Part shown: piece by piece, positions 16,367 through 24,132 of the stretch
Numbering within the stretch: position 1 is the first letter of the stretch
Layout of the letters: each line of letters begins with the position of its first letter
From: JBHIBC01 sp046758905
GTDB taxonomy: Bacteria; Acidobacteriota; Polarisedimenticolia; Gp22-AA2
Direction of reading: 5' to 3'
Length of the DNA stretch: 41,476 bases
NCBI GenBank assembly: GCA_046758905.1
Contig: JBHIBC010000020.1
Location: 1 to 41,476 of the forward strand
Position numbers and translations under genes: made by a program
Notes under the pieces: model-generated
Database searches by the model: none
Seen by the model: only the letters and a program-made list of their open reading frames with translations
Told to the model about the DNA's origin: nothing

Positions 16367-17838
16367 CACCCGCCTCCGGTCGGCTGATCGGCGTCGTTCA
16401 TCGCCGGGCCGAAGCCCCGCCGGCGCGCCTCCCGCGCCGCCCGCCGCCGCCCCGCCCCGTACATCACCAGCCCCGCCAGTCCCCACGCGGCCGCCAGCTC
16501 CAGGCTCGTCAGGGACTGACCCGCGAGCCGCTCCCGCAGGCCGCGCCCCCGGATCGCCCGCAGGTCCTCGCCCACCTGCATCCACAGGAGACCTGCCATG
16601 GCCGCCATCGAGACCAGGGCGGCGAGGCGCTGCGCGGCCGGCGGAATCCTGACGGTGATCCTGCGGAACAGCTCGGGGTTCTTTCGCGGCAGCATGAAGA
16701 GCGCCAGGCTGTGCAGGAAGTAGAGGACGACCAGGGCGAGGACGGCGATGTTGAGGGCCAGGGAGATCTGGCCGCTGACGAGCAGAAGCGCCGCCGCCGC
16801 CAGCGTCACCGTGAGCCCTCGAACCGGAGTGCCGGTTCGCGCCCACACCGCGCCGAGCCAGCGCGGCGCCAGGCGGTCGTCGGCCAGCATCACGCCCAGC
16901 CGCGACGGCACCAGCATGGTGGCGTTGAGGGACGTGGCCAGCGCCAACAGCGCGCCGAGGGTGACGATCAGCGACGTCCCTGCCGGCAGATAGACCGCGG
17001 CGACCTCCGACATCGGAGCCCGGCTCGCCCGCAGGGCCTCGCCCGGGAGCACCCCGAAGGCGACGATCGACATCAGGATGTAGATCGCGGTCGTGATGCA
17101 GATCCCGACCATGAACACGCGGGGCAGCCGCGAGGTGCTCTCCCTCACCTCGCCCGCCGCATGCGCCAATGACTCGAAGCCCGCGTAGAGGAAGAACAAC
17201 GGGACCAGCGAGGCGGCGAACCCCCGGGCGCCGTGGGTGAAGAAGGGCACGTAGTTCGACGGGCGGACGGCGAACAGCCCCGGGACCACAAGGACGACGA
17301 GCGACACTCCCAGCAGCGCGCCCATCGCGACCTGGAGGCGACCGAACCAGCGGACGCCCGCCACGTGCGCCAGGTAGAAGAACACCAGGCTGCCGACCGC
17401 CAATGCCAGGCGCCCCGTCTCGCCGTGCACGGGGGCGCCCGGAAGGCGCGCGGCGTAGTCCCCGAAGGCGTTCGCCAGATAGGCCAGGGCGCCGACGTAC
17501 GAGATCACTTTCAGCCAGGCGCCGACGAAGGCCACCCGGCTGCCGCCGAAGGTGCGGGAGATGTGGGTATACTCCCCCCCGGGCTCCCTGCCCAGCGGCG
17601 TCGACAGGAACACGGCGTACGCCACCGAGGTGGCGAGGACGGCCGGGACCAGCACGAGGTAGGCGAGGATCAGGCTCGGTCCGGTCAGCGCCCAGGCGTC
17701 GCTGGTCACGCGGAAGATGCCGGCCCCGACCAGGATGCCCACCAGCACGGCGTAGGACTCGAGCGTGCCGAGGTCCCGGCGCAGCCGCCGCGAGGACGCC
17801 CCTCCGCCGGACGCGCCGCCCCCCTCCGCGGGGGTCAT
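16366..17838 (-). CDS. APC-superfamily amino acid permease
   Basis: 490 residues with about twelve hydrophobic segments. The first helix has VGILVGAGIF, the substrate-binding G-x-G-I-F signature of APC transporters, followed by PGGEYTHISRTFG. It should import an amino acid or polyamine by proton or antiport coupling across the inner membrane. The ATG at 17838 overlaps the upstream hydrolase stop by 4 bp (ATGA), and its own stop overlaps the SDR start by one base, so three genes are translationally chained. The N-terminal 15 residues and the C-terminal tail (RRRAAREARRRG) are soluble. Confidence 0.92.
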   Translation of the reverse strand: MTPAEGGGASGGGASSRRLRRDLGTLESYAVLVGILVGAGIFRVTSDAWALTGPSLILAYLVLVPAVLATSVAYAVFLSTPLGREPGGEYTHISRTFGGSRVAFVGAWLKVISYVGALAYLANAFGDYAARLPGAPVHGETGRLALAVGSLVFFYLAHVAGVRWFGRLQVAMGALLGVSLVVLVVPGLFAVRPSNYVPFFTHGARGFAASLVPLFFLYAGFESLAHAAGEVRESTSRLPRVFMVGICITTAIYILMSIVAFGVLPGEALRASRAPMSEVAAVYLPAGTSLIVTLGALLALATSLNATMLVPSRLGVMLADDRLAPRWLGAVWARTGTPVRGLTVTLAAAALLLVSGQISLALNIAVLALVVLYFLHSLALFMLPRKNPELFRRITVRIPPAAQRLAALVSMAAMAGLLWMQVGEDLRAIRGRGLRERLAGQSLTSLELAAAWGLAGLVMYGAGRRRAAREARRRGFGPAMNDADQPTGGG

Positions 17839-19082
17839 CTCCCGCCCCGCCCGGCGCGCTCGCTCCGCCGGTTGGACGGCTCGGCGGATGGATCGACGAT
17901 CTTCCGGGCGCTCTCGATCCCTGCGGCCGGCAGCCTCCGGGCGTCGAGCAGGCCGATCTGGATCAGCACCGACGCCTGATCCCAATAGATGTGCTCGTGC
18001 GCCAGCCTGCCGTCCCGGAAGTGGACGATGGCCACCAGCGGCACCTCGACCCTCCTCCCGGTGGGCGCGATCCCCGGCAGCATCCAGTCCATCTCGATGC
18101 TGTGGGTGAAGCGGAAGATCATCTCGTCCACCAGGGTGTCGGCGCCGACCGTGCGCGACACCGGGGTCATCGTCGTGTCGGGCGGCATCTTCGGGATGAA
18201 CCGGCGGGAGTAGAACTCGCGCAGATCCTCGCGCCCGACGCCGCCGGTCAGCACCGGGACATGGTTCACGTAGGCGTCCTCCACCATGGTCCCGAGCGTG
18301 CTCTCGGTGTCGCGGGTGTCGAACTCGTAGCGGACGTGCTCCTCCCACAGGCGGGCCAGATCGGGCCCGGCCGGCGGCGCGTCGGACGCCCTCCACCCCA
18401 GGTGGCAGAGCAGGAATTCCAGCGTCCGCAGGTTGGCCAGCTCCGCCGCCCCCGCGTCGTGGTGCTCTCCGCCCGTCCGGGCGAAGGCGTGATCCCGCCC
18501 CGGATAGTCGTGCAGGGTGATCCCGGCGATGGGGCCGAGCGCCCGGCGGATCCTCGCGCGCGCCGGCGGCGGGCAGAACCGGTCCCTCCCGGCGAGATGC
18601 AGCATCAGAGGCGACCGGACGGCCGCGGCCTCGTCCAAGGCTTTCTCGATGCCGACGCCGTAGTACCCCACGCAGCAGTCGACCGCGTGGCGGGCGGCGA
18701 GGAGGTAGGCGAGCTTGCCGCCCAGGCAGAACCCGACGCCGCCGACCCCCCCCGTGCATGCGGGATGGCGGCGCAGGAACTCCATGGCCGAGCCCACGTC
18801 GCGCACTGCCTGCGCCTCGTCCAGCCCCTCGTACAGGCGCAGAGCCTCCTGCCGGTCGGCCTCGCTCCGGTCCGAGAGCTCGACCCCGCGCGCCTGGCGC
18901 CAGAAGAGATCCGGGCAGAGCACCGCGAACCCCCGCGCCGCGTACCAGTCCGCGACCTCGCGCATGAAGCCGTTGACCCCGAAGATCTCATGCATCAGCA
19001 CGATGCCCGGCCCACGGCTCGACCCGGGCAGGGCGAGATAAGCATCGAACGCGCCGCCATCGGCGGCCTGCACGCTGACCAT
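17835..19082 (-). CDS. Dienelactone hydrolase fused to a SnoaL-like domain
   Basis: 415 residues. Residues 1-225 are an alpha/beta hydrolase of the dienelactone hydrolase family: GIVLMHEIFGVN, nucleophile C119 in GFCLGG, D167 in GRDRFC and H198 in RDHAF, spaced as in known DLH enzymes. Residues about 235-395 (LWEEHVRYEFDTRDTESTLG to LAHEHIYWDQASVLIQIGLL) look like an NTF2/SnoaL-type fold, often a cyclase or small-ligand binding module. The ATG at 19082 is preceded by GGAGGTGAC; an upstream ATG at 19130 is less likely. It heads the operon with permease, SDR and kynureninase-like genes. The fusion suggests two consecutive steps on one small substrate; the identity is unknown. Confidence 0.88.
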   Translation of the reverse strand: MVSVQAADGGAFDAYLALPGSSRGPGIVLMHEIFGVNGFMREVADWYAARGFAVLCPDLFWRQARGVELSDRSEADRQEALRLYEGLDEAQAVRDVGSAMEFLRRHPACTGGVGGVGFCLGGKLAYLLAARHAVDCCVGYYGVGIEKALDEAAAVRSPLMLHLAGRDRFCPPPARARIRRALGPIAGITLHDYPGRDHAFARTGGEHHDAGAAELANLRTLEFLLCHLGWRASDAPPAGPDLARLWEEHVRYEFDTRDTESTLGTMVEDAYVNHVPVLTGGVGREDLREFYSRRFIPKMPPDTTMTPVSRTVGADTLVDEMIFRFTHSIEMDWMLPGIAPTGRRVEVPLVAIVHFRDGRLAHEHIYWDQASVLIQIGLLDARRLPAAGIESARKIVDPSAEPSNRRSERAGRGGR

Positions 19083-19322
19083 GTCACCTCCACCTCTCGC
19101 AGACCCGGCGTGGGTTTTCGATTGAGTCACAACTTTCGCATTTCGCCCGCCGTTCTGGCAAGTGGAAGTTGCGTCCCCCTACCCGCCGCGCCGGCACACC
19201 GCCGCCGGGCGGCGGCCGTCCCGGGCGCTCCTAGGGGCGCGGCCGGCGCGCGGCGCGTTGTAACATGTCGCGCGACCGGGCCCGCGGGACGCCTCCGCCG
19301 CGGCGGGCGCGGAGACAACGAC

Positions 19323-22157
19323 ATGAATGTAACCGGGCCCCGCAGGACGGGGCCGGTGGGGACGGCGCTGCTCCTGTCCGGACTCGCCTGGCTGGCGGCC
19401 GGACGGGCGGTGGCGGATGAGACCCCGCGATCCTCCGGCCGGCCGGAGCGCTCCGCCGGCCGCTTCGTGCGGCTGACGGAGCGCGCCTGGGCCTGGGTGG
19501 CCGGGGACGAGCGCTCCTCGAACGGGGCCCTGTTCGTCGGCGACCGCGCGGCCCTCGCCGTGGACCCCGGGCTGACCCCGTCGATCGCCGTGGAATTCCT
19601 GAAGGCGGCGCGGGAGATCACGCCGCTTCCCATCCGCGACACCATCCTCACCCACTGGCACCCGGATCACGCGATCGGCGCCATCTGCCTCCCGGAGCGG
19701 TTCCGCTCCGTGGCGGCGCACCCCCGGACGCGCCGCGCCCTGGCGGAGCGGGGCGCGCATGCCCTCGCCGCCCTGATCGCCTCCGCCCGCGGTGCTCCCG
19801 AGCGCCGAGGGCTCGAGCGCTGCCGCCCGGCCCTCCCCGACCCGATCCTCGCCGACCGGCAAGTATTCGATCTCGGATCCTACGCGGTGGAGGCGCTCCA
19901 CCCCGGCCCCGCCCACACGCGGGGCGACCTGATCGTCTGGTCGCCCCGCGACGGCGTCCTGGTGACGGGGGATCTCTTCATGCGCGACTCCTGCCCGTCC
20001 ATGGGTGAAGGCAGCGTGCTCCACTGGATCGAGGCCCTCGGCGATCTGATCGATCTCCGTCCGCGGCATGTCGTCCCGGGCCACTTCGCCCCGGGGACGT
20101 CCGAGGATCTGAAACGCTTCCGCGATTATCTGGGGACCCTGGTCGAGCGCGTCGAGGCCGCCCGATCCTCCGGCGTAGATCCCGGGGACATCAGCCGCAA
20201 GGTGACGCTTCCCGAGTTCGCCTCGTTCCGGCAGGTCCCGCAGTACGGCGCCACGTTCGAGGACAACGCGGTCGCGGTCGCTCGAGAGCTCGCGGCGCGG
20301 CCCGCGCGGCCCGGCGTCACGGCGGGATTCCGGATCCTGGCCCGCATCGACGCGGGCGAGAGCCCGCATCAGATCGCCTTCGCCCCGAACGGGGAGATGG
20401 CCTACGTCGCGGCGGCGGGATCGGACCGGGTGAGCCTCGTGGACACGCGCTCCCGCCGGGTGACCAGGGGGATCAAGGTGCCCGGCGCTCCTCTCGGCGT
20501 CGCCGTGCCCTCTCCGGGAACCCACCTCCTGGTCAGCCTCTTCAGCGCGGATCAGGTCCTGCGGCTCGATCTCTCGGGCGACGGGCCGGCGGAGCGCATC
20601 CCGGTCGGCGGCGCGCCGTCGCTTCTCGTGGGATCGTACCCGGAGCGGGTCCTCCTGATCTCCGCCGAGAAGGGCGATCGGCTGGCGGTGATCGACGCGG
20701 GGCGCTTCGCCCTCGAGGGGACCTATCCCACGGGAGGCCGGCCCTTTCCCGCGGCCGCCACCTCCGACGGACGGCTCGCGTTCGTCCCAAACCACGACGA
20801 CGGCACGCTGACCGTGGTGGATCTGTGGAACCGCAGGGTGGTCGATACGGTGCGGGTGGGAGAGCGCCCGAGCGGAGGGACCGTGCTCCCGGGCGATATC
20901 GAGTACGCGGTCGCCCTCCGCGGGGAGGATCGACTGGCCTTCGTCAACACCGCGTCGCACGAGGTGGTCGGGACCCTGAGCGAGGGGATCGGCCGGGCCC
21001 CGTTCTCGGTCGTCCTGTCCGCGGACGGCCGGCTGGCGTTCGTCAGCAACGGCGGCAGCCGCGACGTCTCGGTCCTGTCCCTTCCTGACCGCCGGGCCGT
21101 CGCGCGCATCCCGGTCGGCGAGGTCCCGATCGTGATGGCGGTCCATCCGTCGGGCGAGACCCTGTGGGTGTCTTCGGAGGGCGCCCGGGAGGTGTCGGTC
21201 ATCGAGATCCCGGCCCGCTGGCGCGGTCCGGCCGGCACGCCCCGGACCTCCCGGCCCCCGGCGGCGTCCGGAGGCGGCGCGGGACGCCTCACCGAGGTGG
21301 CCGTCCTCGGCACGATTCACGCAGCGCACCGTGCCAGCCCCGCCTGGGGGCTCGATCGGCTGCGCGACGCGATCCGCCGCCTGAGCCCCGACGTCGTGTG
21401 CGCGGAGATCCCGCCGGATCGGTGGGAGCGCATCTGGAGCGACTTCTCCGAGCGCGGCGTCGTCGAGGACCCGCGGATCGTCCTGTTCCCGGAGTACACC
21501 GAGGTCCTGCTCCCGCTCGCGGTGGAGATGGGATTCGACGTCATCCCGTGCGCCGCGTGGACGAAGGAGATGTCCGATCTGAGACGGGCCCGGATCAGGC
21601 AGTTCGAGACCGGGCCCGCCTGGGCCGAGAAGAGGCGGGAATACGACAGACGCCTGGCGGAGCTGAGGGCCCGGTACGATACGCCTCTCGATCGGATCAG
21701 CGACCCGCTGCTGATCCACTCCGAGCGCTACGACCTCAGGACGAAGGAGGAGCTGTCCCTATACGATGAGTACCTCGGCGACTGGATCGGCCCGGGCGGC
21801 TGGACCCGCATCAACCGGGCCCACATGAAGCTGATCGACCGCGCCCTCCGGACGCACCGCGGGAAGCGGATGCTCATCATGTTCGGCGCCGCCCACAAGT
21901 ACTGGCTCCGGGAACAGCTTCGCGCGCGTCGCGACGTCCGGATGCTGGACGTCCGGCCCTTCCTGTCGGAGGATTCGGGCGGCCTCGGCGGACAGGCCGG
22001 GGCGGCCCGGAGCTCGTCCGGCCGTCAGTCGGCGATGCGCCGGTCGAGCGGGACGGAGACGGACGGCGGCGGCTCGCCGGCGGTCGTGGGCGGCCCGCCG
22101 CCCGCCGGGCGCGGCTGTGCTCCGGCCGGCGCGGGACGGGCGGGATCGTCGCGGTAG
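19323..22157 (+). CDS. Exported three-domain fusion: metallo-beta-lactamase, YVTN beta-propeller, TraB/ChaN-like
   Basis: 944 residues. Signal peptide 1-31 (cleavage near AVA-D). Residues about 45-310 are a metallo-beta-lactamase domain with H111, H113, D115 and H116, a histidine in PAHTRGD near 197, D in TGDLF near 216 and H in PGHF near 253, so the dinuclear metal site is complete. Residues about 345-635 are YVTN-type propeller repeats (IAFAPNGEMAYVAAAGSDRV, LAFVSNGGSRDVSVLSLPDR). Residues about 655-880 carry VAVLGTIHAAH (H666), VVCAEIPPDRW and MLIMFGAAHKYW (H858), the paired GxxH pattern of the TraB/GumN/ChaN/erythromycin-esterase group. GGAG lies 8 nt before the ATG. The C terminus is low-complexity and overlaps the convergent radical SAM gene by 133 bp. 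The combined role is unknown; a periplasmic metal-dependent hydrolase is inferred. Confidence 0.85.
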   Translation: MNVTGPRRTGPVGTALLLSGLAWLAAGRAVADETPRSSGRPERSAGRFVRLTERAWAWVAGDERSSNGALFVGDRAALAVDPGLTPSIAVEFLKAAREITPLPIRDTILTHWHPDHAIGAICLPERFRSVAAHPRTRRALAERGAHALAALIASARGAPERRGLERCRPALPDPILADRQVFDLGSYAVEALHPGPAHTRGDLIVWSPRDGVLVTGDLFMRDSCPSMGEGSVLHWIEALGDLIDLRPRHVVPGHFAPGTSEDLKRFRDYLGTLVERVEAARSSGVDPGDISRKVTLPEFASFRQVPQYGATFEDNAVAVARELAARPARPGVTAGFRILARIDAGESPHQIAFAPNGEMAYVAAAGSDRVSLVDTRSRRVTRGIKVPGAPLGVAVPSPGTHLLVSLFSADQVLRLDLSGDGPAERIPVGGAPSLLVGSYPERVLLISAEKGDRLAVIDAGRFALEGTYPTGGRPFPAAATSDGRLAFVPNHDDGTLTVVDLWNRRVVDTVRVGERPSGGTVLPGDIEYAVALRGEDRLAFVNTASHEVVGTLSEGIGRAPFSVVLSADGRLAFVSNGGSRDVSVLSLPDRRAVARIPVGEVPIVMAVHPSGETLWVSSEGAREVSVIEIPARWRGPAGTPRTSRPPAASGGGAGRLTEVAVLGTIHAAHRASPAWGLDRLRDAIRRLSPDVVCAEIPPDRWERIWSDFSERGVVEDPRIVLFPEYTEVLLPLAVEMGFDVIPCAAWTKEMSDLRRARIRQFETGPAWAEKRREYDRRLAELRARYDTPLDRISDPLLIHSERYDLRTKEELSLYDEYLGDWIGPGGWTRINRAHMKLIDRALRTHRGKRMLIMFGAAHKYWLREQLRARRDVRMLDVRPFLSEDSGGLGGQAGAARSSSGRQSAMRRSSGTETDGGGSPAVVGGPPPAGRGCAPAGAGRAGSSR

Positions 22158-23143
22158 AAGCGGGCGTCGAACCGGGTGCGGTGGGCCACCTCCACCTCCC
22201 GGTCGATCTCGCACTGCCCGCACAGCGGCAGCTCGCCGATCCGATCGCTGAGGAACCGGCGCCGGATCTCCGTGGCGACCTCGCCGTTCCAGACCTCGTA
22301 CAGGCTCGTCCGCCGGACGTTGCCCAGGACCTGCTTGCGCGAGTAGTCGGTGCAGCAGAGCACCACGTCGCCGTCGAACATGATGTACATCTGCTTGAAG
22401 AGGCGGGTGCAGGTGGAGAAGTACTGCATCCGATGGGAGCGGCTGAACGCATTGGCGTCCGCGATGTTGCCGCCGCGGTTCTCCAGGAGGGTGTACTTGG
22501 AGGAGATCCCCCGGCTCCTCCAGTAGTCCACCGCCTTCCGGGCATCGATGATGTCGGTATCCACCATCGTGATCCACAGGTGGGGGCGCTTGAGGCGGCG
22601 CTCCCGCATGGCGCGGATGAGGTGGTCGATGTTCTGCATCGTGCGCTCGAACACCATGCCTCCCCGCATGGTGCGCTCGTAGGCGTCCTTGTCGATCCCC
22701 TGAACCGACAGGTAGAGCTCGTGCACCCCATCGCCGAGGGCCAACAGCTTCTGGATCACCGGCGGGGTCAGCAGCGACCCGTTGGAGGTGATCACGACCC
22801 TGGCGCGGGGGTGGACCTCGTTGACGTAGGCGATCCTCTCGAAGAGGTGCCTGTCCACGAACGGCTCGTTCATCAGGTAGGGGCTGATCCGCCGCACGCC
22901 GTAGCGCGCGCTCTCATCGATGATCTTCTTGAAGAGCCAGTCCTCCATCCGGCCCTTCGGCTGACTTTCGTAGGTGGCCCCGTAAGGACAGAAGACGCAG
23001 TCCGCGTTGCACCCGGTGCCCGTCTGGATCTGGATGGTGCGGGGAAACGGGGGCACCGGCCTGCGGGTGAGGACCTTCCTCAGCCGCGCGACGGGGCCGT
23101 CTTCGGGGTCGGGCAGGTAGTACCTGTTCGGCTTGAGCTTCAT
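22025..23143 (-). CDS. Radical SAM/SPASM protein
   Basis: 372 residues. The radical SAM motif CNADCVFC uses C45, C49 and C52. The core has ISPYLMNEPFVDRHLFERI, ARVVITSNGSLLTP and HELYLSVQGIDKDAYERTM. A C-terminal SPASM-like region contains FSTCTRLFKQMYI, DGDVVLCCTDYSRKQVLGNV and LPLCGQCEI, whose cysteines would hold auxiliary Fe-S clusters. Such enzymes modify peptides, proteins or small molecules; no precursor peptide is obvious nearby. The last 40 residues are proline- and glycine-rich and lie opposite the 3' end of the preceding fusion gene. The ATG at 23143 is the only sensible start, though its ribosome-binding site is weak. Confidence 0.9.
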   Translation of the reverse strand: MKLKPNRYYLPDPEDGPVARLRKVLTRRPVPPFPRTIQIQTGTGCNADCVFCPYGATYESQPKGRMEDWLFKKIIDESARYGVRRISPYLMNEPFVDRHLFERIAYVNEVHPRARVVITSNGSLLTPPVIQKLLALGDGVHELYLSVQGIDKDAYERTMRGGMVFERTMQNIDHLIRAMRERRLKRPHLWITMVDTDIIDARKAVDYWRSRGISSKYTLLENRGGNIADANAFSRSHRMQYFSTCTRLFKQMYIMFDGDVVLCCTDYSRKQVLGNVRRTSLYEVWNGEVATEIRRRFLSDRIGELPLCGQCEIDREVEVAHRTRFDARFYRDDPARPAPAGAQPRPAGGGPPTTAGEPPPSVSVPLDRRIAD

Positions 23144-23253
23144 GTCCGTTTCGCCCCCGATCGGGTCGGGGTCCCGGATGGCGTCATGGTACCCCGTCGG
23201 GGTGCGGGCGACAAGCGCCCCGGCGCCCCCGGAGGCGGGGGGTCATTTTACTG

Positions 23254-23282
23254 TTGACTCTCGGCCCACGCGCCCCTATACT
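23254..23282 (+). promoter_or_regulatory. Sigma70-type promoter of cold-shock cassette 1
   Basis: TTGACT (23254-23259) and TATACT (23277-23282) each match consensus at five of six positions with 17-bp spacing, the best promoter in the window. The same -35 hexamer and the same spacing precede the second cassette at 35631-35659. The predicted start is about 7 nt further, near 23289. Confidence 0.75.
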
Positions 23283-23435
23283 TACATTGTATGGCCCTCA
23301 TTGATGATCCCACCCGTTGACAGCCCCGCGTTGCATCCAGGCCCGCTGACGGTTCCCGATTGTTCAATCTGAGGGGAGTCCAGAGGGCAATTCGGCCCTC
23401 GACAGTGCCCTTGCGGCGGAGGAGAAGAAGTAGAT
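23283..23435 (+). ncRNA. Conserved 5' leader of cold-shock cassette 1 (putative cis-regulatory RNA)
   Basis: About 150 nt between promoter and start codon, alignable almost without gaps with 35660-35813 upstream of the second csp. Shared blocks include GTATGGCCC.CATTGA, TTGACAGC.CCGCG, CCGCT.ACGGTT, and the stretch from GAGGGCAATTCGGCCCTC to the start codon. GAGGGC (23383-23388) pairs with GCCCTC (23395-23400) around an AATTCG loop; alternatively AGGGCA (23384-23389) pairs with TGCCCT (23406-23411). Both options persist in both copies. The leader's length is similar to the thermosensing 5' UTR of E. coli cspA, but no family membership is claimed. The SD-like GGAGGAG is at 23418-23424. Confidence 0.6.
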
Positions 23436-23639
23436 ATGGTCACAGGCAAAGTCAAATGGTTCAACGACGCGAAGGGGTTCGGGTTCATCTCACCGGACGA
23501 CGGCTCCAAGGATGTCTTCGTCCACCACTCCGCGATCCAGATGCAGGGCTTCAAGAGCCTGTCGGAGGGCCAGGGCGTGGAGTTCGACATCGCCCAGGGC
23601 CAGAAGGGACCGGCGGCGCAGAACGTTCGCCTGATCTGA
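23436..23639 (+). CDS. Cold-shock domain protein (CspA family), copy 1
   Basis: 67 residues, the full length of a bacterial Csp. RNP1 is KGFGFI and RNP2 is VFVHHSAI; GKVKWFNDAKGFGFISPD is the classic N terminus. It is a five-stranded OB-fold that binds single-stranded RNA and DNA and melts RNA structure. It is 60/67 identical (counted by eye) to the copy at 35814-36017. Its gene is preceded by a strong promoter and a long conserved leader and followed after 72 nt by an RRM protein gene and then a fatty acid desaturase, so a cold or stress role is likely. Confidence 0.97.
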   Translation: MVTGKVKWFNDAKGFGFISPDDGSKDVFVHHSAIQMQGFKSLSEGQGVEFDIAQGQKGPAAQNVRLI

Positions 23640-23711
23640 GCGTGCGTGTCGCCACCGACGGCTCCTGGGATCCATTTCCGGGGCCGCAATCTCCTCCTCG
23701 AAGAGCGTGAG

Positions 23712-24089
23712 ATGAGCCGGAAGATCTTCGTGGGTAATCTCTCGTTTGACACGGCGGACGCCGACCTCAGGGAGCTGTTCTCGAGAGCGGGAACGTGTGA
23801 GTCGGCCACGGTCGTCAGGGATCGCATCACCGGCCGACCCCGCGGCTTCGGCTTCGTGGAAATGAGCTCGGCGGATGAGGCCCAGCGCGCCATCTCCGAG
23901 CTCGACGGCAGCGAGCTGCAGGGCAGGACGATCAACGTCAGCGAGGCCCGGGAGCGCTCCGGGGCGCGCCCGGGGCGAGGCTCCTGGCCGCCTCGCGGGT
24001 CCGGACACCGTCAGCCGCCCTCCGGACAGCGTTTCCGGAAGAATCGGGGGAGCCGGCGCGGCCTGCGCGGACGGAGGCGCAGCCTCTGA
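23712..24089 (+). CDS. RRM-type RNA-binding protein, copy 1
   Basis: 125 residues. One RNA recognition motif covers residues 1-80: RNP2 is IFVGNL and RNP1 is RGFGFVEM. The tail is Gly/Arg/Pro-rich and ends in RGSRRGLRGRRRSL, a basic RNA-binding extension. It resembles the small RRM proteins of cyanobacteria and other bacteria, several of which are cold-induced (known for that group, not shown here). Same length as the paralogue at 36091-36468 and about 80 percent identical by count. It lies 72 nt after csp copy 1; the ATG at 23712 is chosen because the RRM begins immediately, and the upstream in-frame ATG at 23646 only adds spacer sequence. Confidence 0.93.
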   Translation: MSRKIFVGNLSFDTADADLRELFSRAGTCESATVVRDRITGRPRGFGFVEMSSADEAQRAISELDGSELQGRTINVSEARERSGARPGRGSWPPRGSGHRQPPSGQRFRKNRGSRRGLRGRRRSL

Positions 24090-24132
24090 TCGGCCGAGCC
24101 GACCGCTCCCGCCCGTTCAGGAGAGGGACAGC

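Noticed and set aside
19130..19171. Imperfect inverted repeat CAACTTTC / GGAAGTTG upstream of the hydrolase operon as an operator
   Set aside because: One mismatch, 26-bp spacing and no clear promoter nearby; too weak to list as a feature.
19179..21719. 846-codon frame on the minus strand opposite the metallo-beta-lactamase fusion
   Set aside because: Composition typical of a GC-driven antisense shadow; the plus strand has signal peptide, metal motifs and a ribosome-binding site.
23317..23322. Perfect TTGACA inside leader 1, also at 35696-35701 in leader 2, as a second promoter
   Set aside because: No -10-like hexamer follows at 15-19 bp in either copy; it is more likely part of the conserved RNA.
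23282..23935. Minus-strand frame that resembles another at 35778-36419, as if a conserved antisense gene existed
   Set aside because: The similarity is inherited from the duplicated csp-rrm cassette on the plus strand; the antisense peptides have no domain and different ends.
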